Shown here: positions 1 to 9,833 of the stretch, one piece after another
Layout of the letters: every line of letters begins with the position of its first letter
Numbering within the stretch: the first letter of the stretch is position 1
Source of the DNA: Przewalskia tangutica
Taxonomy: Eukaryota > Streptophyta > Magnoliopsida > Solanales > Solanaceae
Assembly (NCBI GenBank): GCA_029844215.1
Contig: CM056718.1
Location: 87,408,764 to 87,472,763, forward strand
Reading direction: 5' to 3'
Length of the DNA: 64,000 bases
The notes under the pieces: model-generated
Seen by the model: only the letters and a program-made list of their open reading frames with translations
What the model was told of the DNA's origin: nothing
Databases searched by the model: none
Program-made: the position numbers and the translations under genes

Positions 1-520
1 TCTTATATGGAATTTTTTTGAGACTAATGTGATGACAAAAATTAATACTAGTAGTAGAATCCTTTCTAGTAGAGTTATGGACTTAGTGCGGATTAATTAA
101 GTCTTGGTATTATGAAGTGTGGCCATCGAAAATATTGAGAAAAATGACTAAGTGTGAGAGATATTTTATGTGAAGAGAAGACAAGTGGACAAGTGAGGTT
201 CATGGGTCCCCCTCCACTTGTGCTACATTCACCTATTAAACACAAGTCTTGCAAGACTTTGCTACACAAATATCTTCATCCTTCAAACCCTCATATCTCT
301 CCCTTGTTCTTGAAGTTTTCGAAAACCATAGAAGTGAAGAACAAGATTAACTTATTTTCCAAGATTAAGTTTCTTAACTAAGTTCTAAGCCAAGTTAACC
401 TACAAAACAGTGGGTCACTGTTTTGGCCAAGAATATTGTCTTGAAATCCTAATCTTGTTTATGAACTTGTTGGAAGAAAAACATGAAAGCAAGATGGTTA
501 CAAGTTTGTAGAGGATACGT
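1..520 (+). other. Older LTR-like flanking sequence Z, left part
   Basis: AT-rich sequence with no convincing gene. It continues after element A at 35747, as the 6-bp ATACGT duplication shows. The stretch around 225-290 (CCACTTGTG..., a TATA-like CTATTAAAC, then GCAAGAC and TCTTCATCC) resembles the promoter area of the LTRs elsewhere in the window. Z is therefore probably the LTR or leader of a still older plus-strand element, seen incomplete. The 75-codon frame at 154-381 has no recognisable domain and I do not count it as a gene. Confidence 0.5.
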
Positions 521-1256
521 TGTCACGACCCGACCCTCAAGCGATCGTGCCCTACAGGCACCTTTCTGTGATACATCGAGAGAATAGCAATGAACATACA
601 CAACTGATAAAATGCTTAAACATAAAATAGCAACAGGCTAGCCGATAAGGCCACCTTCCGTAAACTATACAAATAAAACAGTACATTTTTTTTCTTTACA
701 ACCCAAACCACACTGTGACTACTGCACTTAAGAATAACTCAAGTGATGGCGGCCCGCCATACCCCGAATGTACAACAACCGACAATACCGGGGATAAGCC
801 TCCGAATAAAGGAGCTTCAACAAATAACAGTGATCCTAAGAGCGAGGATCAAGAATCAGACTCTACTGCAGATTTAACGCACTTCAAGGAGGCGATAACA
901 TGTACCAAATATGTGGCGAAATCGCATCAGAATGAAATCATAAGTCTATAATAAAACTGGAGACAGGTATGATAACTCAATTAACAGTACACAGTGCCTT
1001 ACTAACAATGAGAGTAACTAGGGGTATACGTACAACATAAAAATAGGAAACTCACGATCAAAGCAAAACCATCCGTCCGCAGTACCATTAAGCAATCCTA
1101 CTCCTGAGACTATTTCACCCGCATAGGTCGTGCGGACCCGCATGAGGTATTCCTCGCATAGGTTGTATCCGCCCGCATGGGACTATTTCACCCGCATAAA
1201 CCCATAAGGACTCGCATGAGGTATTCCTCGCATCGTGGGTAGCAAATCCACTAAAG

Positions 1257-1408
1257 CGGTGGTATAACTATCTTGGGATTTACCCTCAATTATACTCTTA
1301 CCACAGGCGGTGGTATAACTATCTTGGATTTACCTCAGATATACTCTTACCCTGGAGAAGGTGGTATAAATATCTTGGGGATTTACCCCTCAGATATACT
1401 CTTACCCT
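1257..1408 (-). repeat. Minisatellite in A's left LTR (about 55-60 bp unit, about 3 copies)
   Basis: Units begin GGTGGTATAACTATCTTGGG and run through ...TACTCTTACCC. The same unit is at 16850-17000 (other LTR of A), 39078-39305 (H) and, in the opposite orientation, in C on both sides of element E. The first two units here have lost a few bases relative to the others. Confidence 0.8.
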
Positions 1409-3393
1409 ATCTCAACTGGCCATCATACATAACATAAGCCCTACCGGCTTATCATACATAACATAAGCACTACCGGCTTATCATACAATAAATAAGCAAG
1501 TTAAGAAATCCCCCTAACTTCTTATTAGCCTTATTCATATACACTCTCATTTTAGTTTACTTAAGGCACTAACATGTCATACTAAATCCGGGAGTTTACC
1601 CCAAAGTACTACGTACTTCTATTCTTTTAAAATGACTCATTTTCATATAAAACTTCCAAGATACTAATAACCGTAGTATCAAGTCATAACTACGTTTTAA
1701 GACAAGTCACAATACCTTTTTAGAAAAATACATTTTTGGGCTTCTAAATCAAGTGACTTCTTTCTTTTAAAACCTTAAGCAATTGATGTCTTTAAATCAA
1801 TTTGCCTTTCGTTATTTCAAGTCATTTAACATACTTAAATTACTTAGAGTAAACCACTCTTTTTAACTTCCCATAAAGCTATTATAACAAACTTCCCATA
1901 AAGCCGTTATACTAGCTTTATACATTAGCAACTTACATACTTCTTTATAACCAAGAGACTTAAACTCTCCAACAAAACAAGTATCAATAATACTTTCAAC
2001 ATACTTAAAGTCTCTTAACTTTTGAAAACCAAGATATCCTTAATATTTAAACAAGTGAGTTAATTCCCTAACTCAATCAACTTGGACATTCTTAACAAAT
2101 AAGCCAAGGATATCAAATGGACCTAGGTTGTCAAAATCTTGTACGTCTACCGTATTATACATTTACAACCTATTCATGCTCAAGAGATAAGAAAGTTCCA
2201 CATACCTCTTCGGTTTAATCCACTTGCTAAGTCCAATTCACCGTACGTAGTATGTCAACCTATAATGACCATAGTACGTCTATTAATTTCTAGTTTCAAA
2301 CGTAGAATATTTCAAGTGCAAAGCTACTAAATTCTACGGAAAATCGGACAACACTTCCTTTGTTTCTACAAACTTTGCCACCGTTTTCAAGGCCGAATTC
2401 AATAACCAAACACGCCACATTTAAGGCTCAATCAATGTAGTTATCAATAGGGATTACACGCCTACAAGACGTAAAATTCCGCCCCACAATTTATAACAAA
2501 CTAGTCCAACATATAATGTCATTCTCGGCCAAAGGTGTAACAACATAACAATCTTTCCAATTCCTTTTCAATTCAAGTTGTTTAGTATAACATGATATCA
2601 AGCCGCAATCGATTATAGTTACTACATTCTTCAAGTTGGTAACATGCGACAATTCAATTTATCGATCAAATTGGATTTCAATTTCAAATGGCTAAACATG
2701 TCATTTTCGGATTTGAGCTTCCAAATTTCCATAACACTTATCAAACTTCATAACACATATCACATGATCATTTCTAACTTATAATAACATGGAATCTTCA
2801 ATTACAAAAGTAAAATGAAGGTTATACCTCAATTAGCCCAAATATGATCCAAGATCACAAGTCGATCCTTAGCAACTTTAGCGCCTCTTTTTGACATTCC
2901 AATCCACTCCAAGCTACCCTTAGAAGCTTATGATGAACTTATCTTCAAGTTCCAACTTCAAAGTTGAAGAACTCCTTTACTTTCCGCCTTGCGACTAATA
3001 TGAAAACGCCATTTTTCCGGGATCTTTCTATTGAGATACATTTACAATACCCTTAGGTACCTTGGTTTAAAGTATGGAGCTTATTGGACAACAAACAAAA
3101 ATTTTCCTCTCCTAAGGCATGCCAAACCCGAGAGCTTCACTAGGTTTTTCTCACAATTCTTGAAAATTTTCCAAGTGTGGGAACTAGTCTTGCTACTAGT
3201 AGACATATATAACATAATGGAGGGTCAAGATTAAAACAAATGGGTGGCCTAGATGAGTTTCACATGGATCCTAGCCAAGTGGCCTTGACTAAGTCAACAA
3301 TATCAAGCTATTAGTCTTTGCAAGACTTGGTCATTTAAATTATGGTCAAATGATCATCCTATCCATGTATTTTCGTCCAAGACCAAGTAAGGG

Positions 3394-3411
3394 GGGTGAC
3401 ACGTGTCGCCC
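3394..3411. promoter_or_regulatory. U3 palindrome GGGTGACACGTGTCGCCC in A's left LTR
   Basis: Near-perfect inverted repeat with a CACGTG (G-box) centre, in U3 about 190 bp upstream of the TATA-like run. The same position carries GGGTGACATGTGTCACCC in B and D and related forms in G, J and K. A bZIP/bHLH-type binding site is an inference from the G-box core. Confidence 0.55.
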
Positions 3412-3534
3412 TCCCGTTCGTCGCAATATTTCGTTTTCCGACAAATTCCAAAATTCCGATAAATTTTTACTCGTCTCAAATCTTAACATTTTTGAGTTCT
3501 TATGAACATATCCTGGAATTTCCGGGGTGTAACA

Positions 3535-3570
3535 TTCTTCCCCCCTTAGAAACATTCGTCCTCGAATGTT
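3535..3570 (-). other. Polypurine tract and preceding inverted repeat of A
   Basis: Read on the minus strand, an AACATTCG/CGAATGTT inverted repeat with a 4-nt loop is followed by TCTAAGGGGGGAAGAA, directly next to the 3' LTR. This is the expected place and composition for the plus-strand priming site. Elements B, E, J and K have the same arrangement. Confidence 0.8.
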
Positions 3571-3694
3571 CTTTTTGGAGTCAAACTTAAAGATAGCCAT
3601 AACGTCTCCTTACAACCCCTACATATCAATAATGCCACACGTGGCCACATAACAATGCTCGTACTAAAATGTCAAGCTGAACCCCATATGTCAA

Positions 3695-4107
3695 CGTTGG
3701 TTATCTGCATAAAGCTTCTGCTGACTCTAAGCTTACTAATAATCTTTCCCGGATAAGCTTCACCTTATCCACACCAATAAACGAGTCTGGACCAAATAAC
3801 TGAACCTCGCCTATGTCGAACCATCCAACCGGCGATCTACACTTTCTTACATACAAGGCCTCATACATGGCCATCTGAATACTGGAAGGGTATCTGTTAT
3901 CGTACGTAACACAACAAGAGGCAATTAACCCTCTCGGCTATATCTGAAATCAAGAACACAGGCCCGCAACCTATCCTCAAATGCCTGGATAGTACGCTCT
4001 GCCTGTCCGTCGGCCTGAGGGTGTAATGCAACACTGAGACTCACCTGTGTCCCTAAAACCCTTCTGAAAAACCTCCAGAAGTTATCTGTAATCAAGCTCA
4101 TCTGTCT
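3695..4107 (-). pseudogene. Element A integrase, C-terminal half (split by B)
   Basis: The minus-strand translation shows the second half of a Ty3-type integrase core: TDNFW, then LGTQVSLS, then HPQADGQAERTIQ (containing the catalytic glutamate), then LRACVLDF. After a break it continues as SSIQMAMYEALY, KCRSPVGWFD and VDKVKLIRE. The other half is at 13251-13590. Removing B and one TGTCT copy rejoins the two. Only about 120 bp separate this segment from the polypurine tract, so the C-terminal domain and any chromodomain are gone. In-frame stops make it non-functional. Confidence 0.85.
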
Positions 4108-4324
4108 TGTTATACCCCGTATTTTCAGAGTATGTACGTGAGGGCGTACGTATATAAATTTGAGCCTTAAAGATTTGGCAAGTTTCGAAAATTGTACACA
4201 AGTGCCGAAAAGAATCGTTTTTCGACGAAACGTTTTACTAAACTTGCGAAGGGAAAATTCCGGCTATGTCATTTAAAATTTTTGCGGATTTTTCCGAGAG
4301 ACGAAACATTTTGGACCAACGGGA

Positions 4325-4342
4325 GGGTGACATGTGTCACCC
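4325..4342. promoter_or_regulatory. U3 inverted repeat GGGTGACATGTGTCACCC
   Basis: Eight-base arms around a central TG, 180 bp upstream of the TATA box. It is also at 10051-10068 (B 3' LTR) and 18144-18161 (D), and in variant form in A, G, J and K. It is likely an enhancer or promoter element of this LTR family. Confidence 0.55.
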
Positions 4343-4521
4343 TCACATTGGAAGCAAGTGGATGGCAAAGGCAAGGCAATGGCACGTTTTTTGTGCCTCG
4401 TTAGTAGGATATTTGTGCAAGTTGGTGTGGTAGATGGATAAGGTCCACATGGTTAAAATCTAGCCCTACACTTGCACCACACTTGTCTTCATCTTCGCCA
4501 TTGGTTGGCCTTTGCTTGACC

Positions 4522-4529
4522 TATAAATA
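4522..4529 (+). promoter_or_regulatory. TATA box of B's 5' LTR
   Basis: CCTATAAATACC in a fixed context shared by related LTRs (TTGGTTGGCC upstream, CTTCTTCATCC downstream). Equivalent boxes are at 10251 (B 3'), 18322 (D), 23594 and 29643 (E), 51949 and 61285 (K), and on the minus strand at 42445 and 49852 (J) and 58140 (L). Transcription should start about 30 bp downstream. Confidence 0.8.
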
Positions 4530-6534
4530 CCCTCTAAGTTGATGAACTTCTTCATCCAAAATCCTTTCCAAGTCTTGAAATCCTCCTCGCCTTGTAGCTG
4601 GCCCACCATCCCCTCTTTTGAGAAGCCTCGACGAGCCTCCTCCCCTGTAGTGTCTAGCCGAGGGGTTCCCCCCCCTAGCCTAGTTGTTTTCGTATAATAC
4701 CCCCCTTTTGTGGTATAGAAATACTCTCAAAGTATTGTTATAATGCCCAAATACTTTAGCCCTTATACCTTGTAGTATTCCAAGGTTATACCTATACTAA
4801 AAGCCCAGAAATACGATTATACTTCCTTTAGCCACTAAACGAAACCCTAAGGAAATATTCATTGATAGTTGAAGTAATTGAGTAGAAGTTGGTTAGAACT
4901 TCTGGCGGTTGTTTGGAGCGGGTTGAGCGCACTGAGTAGAGCTAAACCTTGCTCAGGATCGACATATAAACTTGGATAATTTTGGGCTTATCGAGGTAAA
5001 CACTCTTGACCTTCTATTGTAATTGGAAATTACATGTGTAGGAATATATAGTTGAAGTATACTATATATAGAATCAACATAAGTATGCTGCAATGTCTTT
5101 TGACTTAAGCCTGAATTTAAAGAAGAGAATCGAATCAGTAATTACATAGGATCAGACATGAGACTTGTGTAGCTTTATCGTGAAGTAGAATTGTACACGC
5201 CCGGATTAGACGTACAACCCCCTCTGGGAGTTGGCGCTCATAGCGTGCCTCGATAGAGAGAGATTTACGCGTCATGTGCGGGAGGTCGCCAAATTTCGTA
5301 GAATATTCTACGTTGAGATCTAGATGTTAATAGCGCCTTGTGGCCTCTATAGGTCAAGTACTACGATGGCGTGATCCGCTTGACTTAAGGTGTAGCCGAC
5401 GGTTTGAGGTACTTGAGCGTTTTGCTATTAGTCGATAATCGTCGCGAGGTATGTGAACCTCTTCCTATCTTTTCTAGCATGATGTGTGTATAACTATGTA
5501 GTACGGTAGACGTACATGTGTTGAATGTATTTGATTGGTTTAAAACATAAAGTGTTATAACGGCTTTATGGGAAGTTGGCTATAACAACTTTATGTAAGT
5601 AAGAAATGCTTTGTGGTTTTAAAGATAATCGATTTGACTTATAACCGACTTGATGTGTGATGATAAGAATCTTGAAGTATTTCAAAGGAATTAAGGAACC
5701 TTTTTGAAGGAAGAGTAATACTTGGTTTTGAAAACATAAGAGTTATACTAGCTTTATGGGAAGTTAGGTATAACGTCTTAAGAGAGATAAAGAGAATGGT
5801 TTCTCGATTTTTAGAAGTTAAGAGACTTAATCTTAAAAGATAAGAGACTTGACTTAATATGGATGTTAGTATGAAACCTCATTCATGAGTAATGAGTACT
5901 TGGTTTTAAAAGGAATAATGTTTTACCGATTTTGGAAATCGAATGAGTATCGACAAACCATCAGCGTTAATAAAAGGAAATGTTTTGACTAATTAAGTAT
6001 TATTAAAACCAAGAGAAACCTCCATCCGCATAAGCTAAGATGAGACAAAATGATATTACATTTCCTGATCATGGTCGCTTTAATAAGATTGATTATGAAC
6101 AAGAATAACCTACTCACATATAAGACATATGTTTCTCAAATTGTTTAAAAGAGGATTATATTCTTAAGTGATTAAGTCTATGGACTATGAAACCTTTCTA
6201 AAATAAGAGACTTAAGTATTTGAAATTAGGCAAACTTGAACTTTTGGAAAAGAATGTTGTTACTTGATGTTAAAAAGGAAAGTGTTTTGGTTTACCTAAA
6301 AATGTGAGTCACTCTATTTTAATACTACGGGTATCGGGTGACCTTTATAAAAGAAATGGATCTTTTTAAAAGAATTTAACGTACGTAATACTTTGGGGTC
6401 GAACTCGACTTTGGCCTAAAATAAACTTGAGTTGTGTGTAACTTGCCTATGTTTGTGTTTGATAGCCTTGTGCAAATCAGATTTCTATACCACCGCGTCT
6501 CTCGATGGAGGGCCGGCTGATTTGTTATGAACGA

Positions 6535-6920
6535 TTCTTCACCGAGTCCCACGAGATGGGCCGGGACACGTATTTCATCTGATTATTCACCGAGTCCCAC
6601 GAGATGGGCCGAGACACGTATTTCATCTGATTATTCACCGAGTCCCACGAGATGGGCCGGGACACGTATTCCATCTGATTATTCACCGAGTCCCACGAGA
6701 TGGGTCGGGACACGTATTTCATCTGATTATTCACCGAGTCCCACGAGATGGGCCGGGACACGTATTCCATCTGATTATTCACCGAGTCCCACGAGATGGG
6801 CCGGGACACGTAGTCCATCTGATTATTCACCGAGTCCCATGGGATGGGCCGGGACACGTATCCCACATGATTCTTTACCGAGTCCCACGGGATGGGCCGG
6901 GACACGTATTCCACACGATT
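6535..6920 (+). repeat. 48-bp tandem array, eight copies, in B's 5' LTR
   Basis: The unit begins CACCGAGTCCCACGAGATGG and is 48 bp, hence 16 codons. Both strands therefore stay open across the array (a 16-residue repeat on each), which creates long false ORFs. Other LTRs carry a different GC-rich repeat (CGCATGAGGTATTC type) at this position. It belongs to the LTR and shows no sign of being a protein. Confidence 0.92.
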
Positions 6921-7495
6921 TATACCTAGATCGCCGGTGAGGAAGGAGTTCCACGCACGAGGATGACTTGAGGCGTGAGTCCTCGACTTGATCGCTTATG
7001 TCGCGAATCGTAGTTTGGTTATCATACATGTCTCCCGCTTTATATAGACTATTATGATTTCATTTACGTTGTTTTACAGCCACATACTTGGTACTGTTAT
7101 CGACTCTTTGGGCCGCGTCACGCCGCAGTAAGTACATCGGCCAGGATCCTCGCCATAGGATCACAGCCACGTCGAGAATCCCCATTTCTTCGGAGGCTTA
7201 TCTTTTGGTATGTTACCCTGAGTCTGTAGATTCTTGTACATTCAGGGGTATGGCGGGGCCCTGTCCCGTCAAAGCTGTTGTAAAAATCTTAGAGGTCCAG
7301 AGTAATCGCAAGCGTGGTTTGTAAAAAGGATAATCGTCGTATTTATTTATATATACCAAGGCAATCGCTTGTTGGCCTGCTTATTTATCATGTCTCTAAT
7401 TCATGTTCGTGTTTTTATTTCCGCCGATTTTCTCTCGATGTTGTATCACTAGGTGCCCGGTAGGCACGATCACGCCCGCGCGGTCGTGACAAAAG

Positions 7496-7510
7496 TGGTA
7501 TCGTGAGCGC
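7496..7510 (+). other. Primer-binding site of B (tRNA-iMet type)
   Basis: TGGTATC followed by a damaged GAGC lies four bases (AAAG) beyond the LTR end. The intact form in A and J is TGGTATCAGAGC, complementary to the 3' end of plant initiator-Met tRNA. The AAAG spacer is the same in A, B, E, J and K. Confidence 0.75.
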
Positions 7511-7551
7511 TTAGTCTCGAAAGTGTCTACAGACCATGTCTAGTAGAGTCT

Positions 7552-7587
7552 TGATTATCGATGTGTTGTGCACCACATCTATAATCA
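7552..7587 (+). promoter_or_regulatory. Leader stem-loop of B with TTGTGCAC loop
   Basis: Arms TGATTAT/ATAATCA and GATGTG/CACATC around one mismatch, with an 8-nt loop containing self-complementary GTGCAC. Relative to J and K (GGTGTG/CACACC), the second upper pair is A-U instead of G-C, a compensated change. Candidate RNA dimerization or packaging element. Confidence 0.65.
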
Positions 7588-7692
7588 GGAGGCTGCATGA
7601 CATTTAGGATTGGTTTCCATTCTTCTCATTTTGAGATCGTGCCTTAGAGCTGTGTGATAAGTCGACCCTCCGACGTATTTCGTTTTACCGCT

Positions 7693-8850
7693 ATGCCTCC
7701 GCGTAGGCAACCCGCCCAGTAGGCAAGGCACCGGAGGAGTCGCTAGTGAGATACAAAGGAGTACGAGGCGCAGCCCGCCAAGACTGAGATAGTGCTTCCG
7801 ACGGCGAGTTTTGCGACGCCGCCAGCGCCGGCAGAGTTTAGAGTCGCAGCAGTGGCTGCTGAGACTACAGTACCTGAGCCTCCAGTCCCACAGCCTGGAG
7901 CAGATGAGATGGGGTACAAGGAGATGTCCCGATCGCCGTGGTCGAGCGATATGAGGATAGGCCGGACGCAGCAGCTCATCCCAAGAGCACCCGTAGTTCA
8001 CCCCGAGCAGCATGGGCTGAGGCTACGAGACTTTCCGAGTCAGAGCCCGCCGATGTTCTATGGATCGAGAGCCGAGGATGACCTCGTGAGTTTATCCGAC
8101 ACCACAATGGATCACGAGAGTGATCGAGTCTCGCAGGCGAGTCGGTGGTATTGGGTTCGCATCACCGCGTGATACCGCAATGATCGGGTTTGATTCGCGG
8201 AGTCGCCCCGGGAGAGCATGCACCTCCACCGCTTGGGATGAGTTCTCAAGGGCTTTTCTTGCATTTCTTGCCCTCACGGATTTGAGGGCTCGGCCGGCTG
8301 CAATTTTTGACGCTGAGGCGGGATCGCGGACGGTTAGAGAGTACAATGTGGAGTTCGACTCATTAGCTCGGTATGTTCCTACCGTAGTAGCCGATATGGC
8401 GACATAGTACACCGCCACGCCACCGGCTAGATGATTACTTGGCGAGGCTTGTACGGTGTAGCTCTTCACCGCATGGACATTGCCCGCACGCAAGCTCATG
8501 CACTGGATGCGAGGCACGAGAGGTCGATGGAATGACCGGGATTAGCGTAAGAGGCCGAACAGCAGGTCCTTTGGTAACTTTCGAGGCGGGCCGCCAGAAG
8601 CAGACTAATTATGCGCCCGCCAAGACAGAGTGGTCCTCCGCGCCTTCGTGACGTTCGGTATTCGTGAGCCGGTCGTCGTGGCCCGTGGCTTCCGTTCACG
8701 ATATACGGGTTCTAGCCACGTTCGTGTTTTCTCACAGGCACATCGTGGCGCACGCCATCCCGGAATGTCGCTTTTTATCGTGCTTGTTTTTCTCGCGCCG
8801 CCGTGGCCATATGACGAGAAATCGCCCTAATAGGAAGGATGCGCATGAAT
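7693..8850 (+). pseudogene. Element B gag, frameshifted
   Basis: The start ATGCCTCCGCGTAGGCAACC matches the gag starts of J and K. The frame at 7792-8172 shows LRLRDFPSQSPPMFYGSR, the N-terminal gag pattern before the core. The frame at 8120-8407 carries the Retrotrans_gag core: WDEFSRAFLAFL, then TVREYNVEFDSLARY and VPTVVADMA. Next comes an ALDARHERSME helix. Near 8799-8837 is RRGHMTRNRPNRK, a CCHC knuckle that has kept GH but lost its cysteines. Gag would coat the RNA and form the particle. At least three frame changes prevent a full product, and some may be sequencing errors. Confidence 0.75.
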
Positions 8851-8935
8851 GACTCGACCACCGGTCGATGTGAGTTCATCGCCTTCTATAGCTATCGCAA
8901 GTGCGTGCCTATGATTATAGTGGAGCGGTAGATCT

Positions 8936-9430
8936 GTATATCCTTAACCTCTAGAGATTTGTATGCATGATATGATGACCTTATTATCAGTGCAATGTAC
9001 GGATAGCGTTATGTTGATTATGAGTTAGAAAACCCGGTTAGTGAAAAAGGGTAAGCTCAAAGTAGAGAATGATGAACCTTAGAATATTACAATGAGACCT
9101 TAGATGTAAGGCCGCTTGAGAACAAGATTTCATGCGTGATCCTTGTCAGAATGTATAAGTTTACGTGGAGTAATTGTGGGAAGATTCCTTGGGTAGTGTA
9201 AAATGGAAGTGGTAGCTTTCATGACCTGTATAGATAAGATTGTTCCGGATCGGGAAATAAGAGCTTGATGCGTTAAGTGGATTCGGGCCATGTTGCGCCA
9301 ACCCGCGCCCGCTTCAAGGTGGGGTCAGCTCTGGGTGGTCCCGCCAGGTGGTAGGGTCACGAGGGTGCTAGGCCCAAGTTTAGATGACCATCGTATGAGT
9401 TCGTGGATATGTTCGACCAGAAGCGGATCG
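8936..9430 (+). other. Conserved internal noncoding block, B copy
   Basis: Block shared with E (27660-28200) and K (59395-59885). It starts TATCCTTAACCTCTAGAG, includes a GTTGCG...AACCCGCG inverted-repeat area with GGTGGGGTCAG and GGTGGTCCCGCC, and ends near GAGTTCGTGGAT. No frame stays open across it in all three copies. I do not see it in A or J. It lies where protease-RT-RNase H would be in an autonomous element. Confidence 0.65.
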
Positions 9431-9800
9431 TAAAGGCCGGGAATGGCCTTAAGGGAGATTGAGGCTAGTAAGATGATCAAGTTTAGAGGTGGTGACTCCA
9501 AAGTCTTGGGAACATAAGCGTTGACTGAAGTGTGGTACGTGTACTAAGAAGAGTTCGAGTGTTTGAGAAGGGAACGACGAGTAAGGAAGGAAGTGAACTT
9601 GTGCTGAAAGATGGGAGTAATCATTTTTGAGAAATGAATGCGGGCGGAATGTCCTCGACCAAGAGCGAGTTGGTATTGTTTTGCATCATCGGAGGTGGTT
9701 CCTTGGCCCGGATTTATGTATTTGCGCCGCACGTGTTGTTTCGTGGCGTGCATGGCGCTTGCAACTTGTTAGAAGAACTTTATCGTTATCCGCCTGAGAA

Positions 9801-9833
9801 GGAACATTCGGACGAATGTTTCTACGAGGAGAA
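9801..9833 (+). other. Inverted repeat and polypurine tract of B
   Basis: GGAACATTCGGACGAATGTTTC, an AACATTCG/CGAATGTT pair, is followed by TACGAGGAGAA immediately before the 3' LTR. The tract is interrupted (ACGAGG) compared with AAGGAGGAGAA in E. Confidence 0.75.

Larger units (their letters stand above)
521..3534 (-). repeat. Element A, 3' LTR (left copy)
   Basis: On the plus strand it runs from TGTCACGACCCG to GGGGTGTAACA, so the LTR itself reads TGTTACACCCC...GTCGTGACA. It is about 3014 bp and matches the right copy (about 3043 bp net). Reading leftward it has a short U3 with the GGGTGACACGTGTC palindrome near 3394, a TATATA run near 3205, a candidate splice donor (GAGGTATGTG) near 2200, CATAAAG/CTTTATG hairpins near 1870-1920, a minisatellite, and the GGCGGG and GGTGCC/GGCACC hairpins at the U5 end. 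The 63-codon frame at 2139-2330 recurs at 34342 only because the LTR is duplicated. Confidence 0.9.
4108..7491 (+). repeat. Element B, 5' LTR
   Basis: It starts TGTTATACCCCGTATTTTCAG and ends GGTCGTGACA. U3 is about 415 bp up to TATAAATA at 4522, so most of the 3.4 kb is R/U5. Just after the TATA are C-rich tracts (4580-4710). Further on come conserved inverted repeats (5546-5595), a candidate splice donor (5449), the eight-copy 48-bp array, and the chain of GC hairpins before the end. Confidence 0.92.

Noticed and set aside
3415..3540. TCGTCCTCGAATGTT-type palindrome as a possible tRNA or small RNA gene
   Set aside because: It is the fixed hairpin beside the polypurine tract in five elements. 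There is no cloverleaf and no A/B box pair.
6535..6920. Possible CRISPR array because of evenly spaced repeats
   Set aside because: The repeats are head to tail without unique spacers, no cas genes occur, and the context is a plant retrotransposon LTR.
6525..6940. Overlapping 129- and 137-codon ORFs with a 16-residue repeat on both strands
   Set aside because: They follow from a 48-bp tandem unit (a multiple of three) inside an LTR. The second copy of the array loses the frame, and neither strand has a start context or domain.
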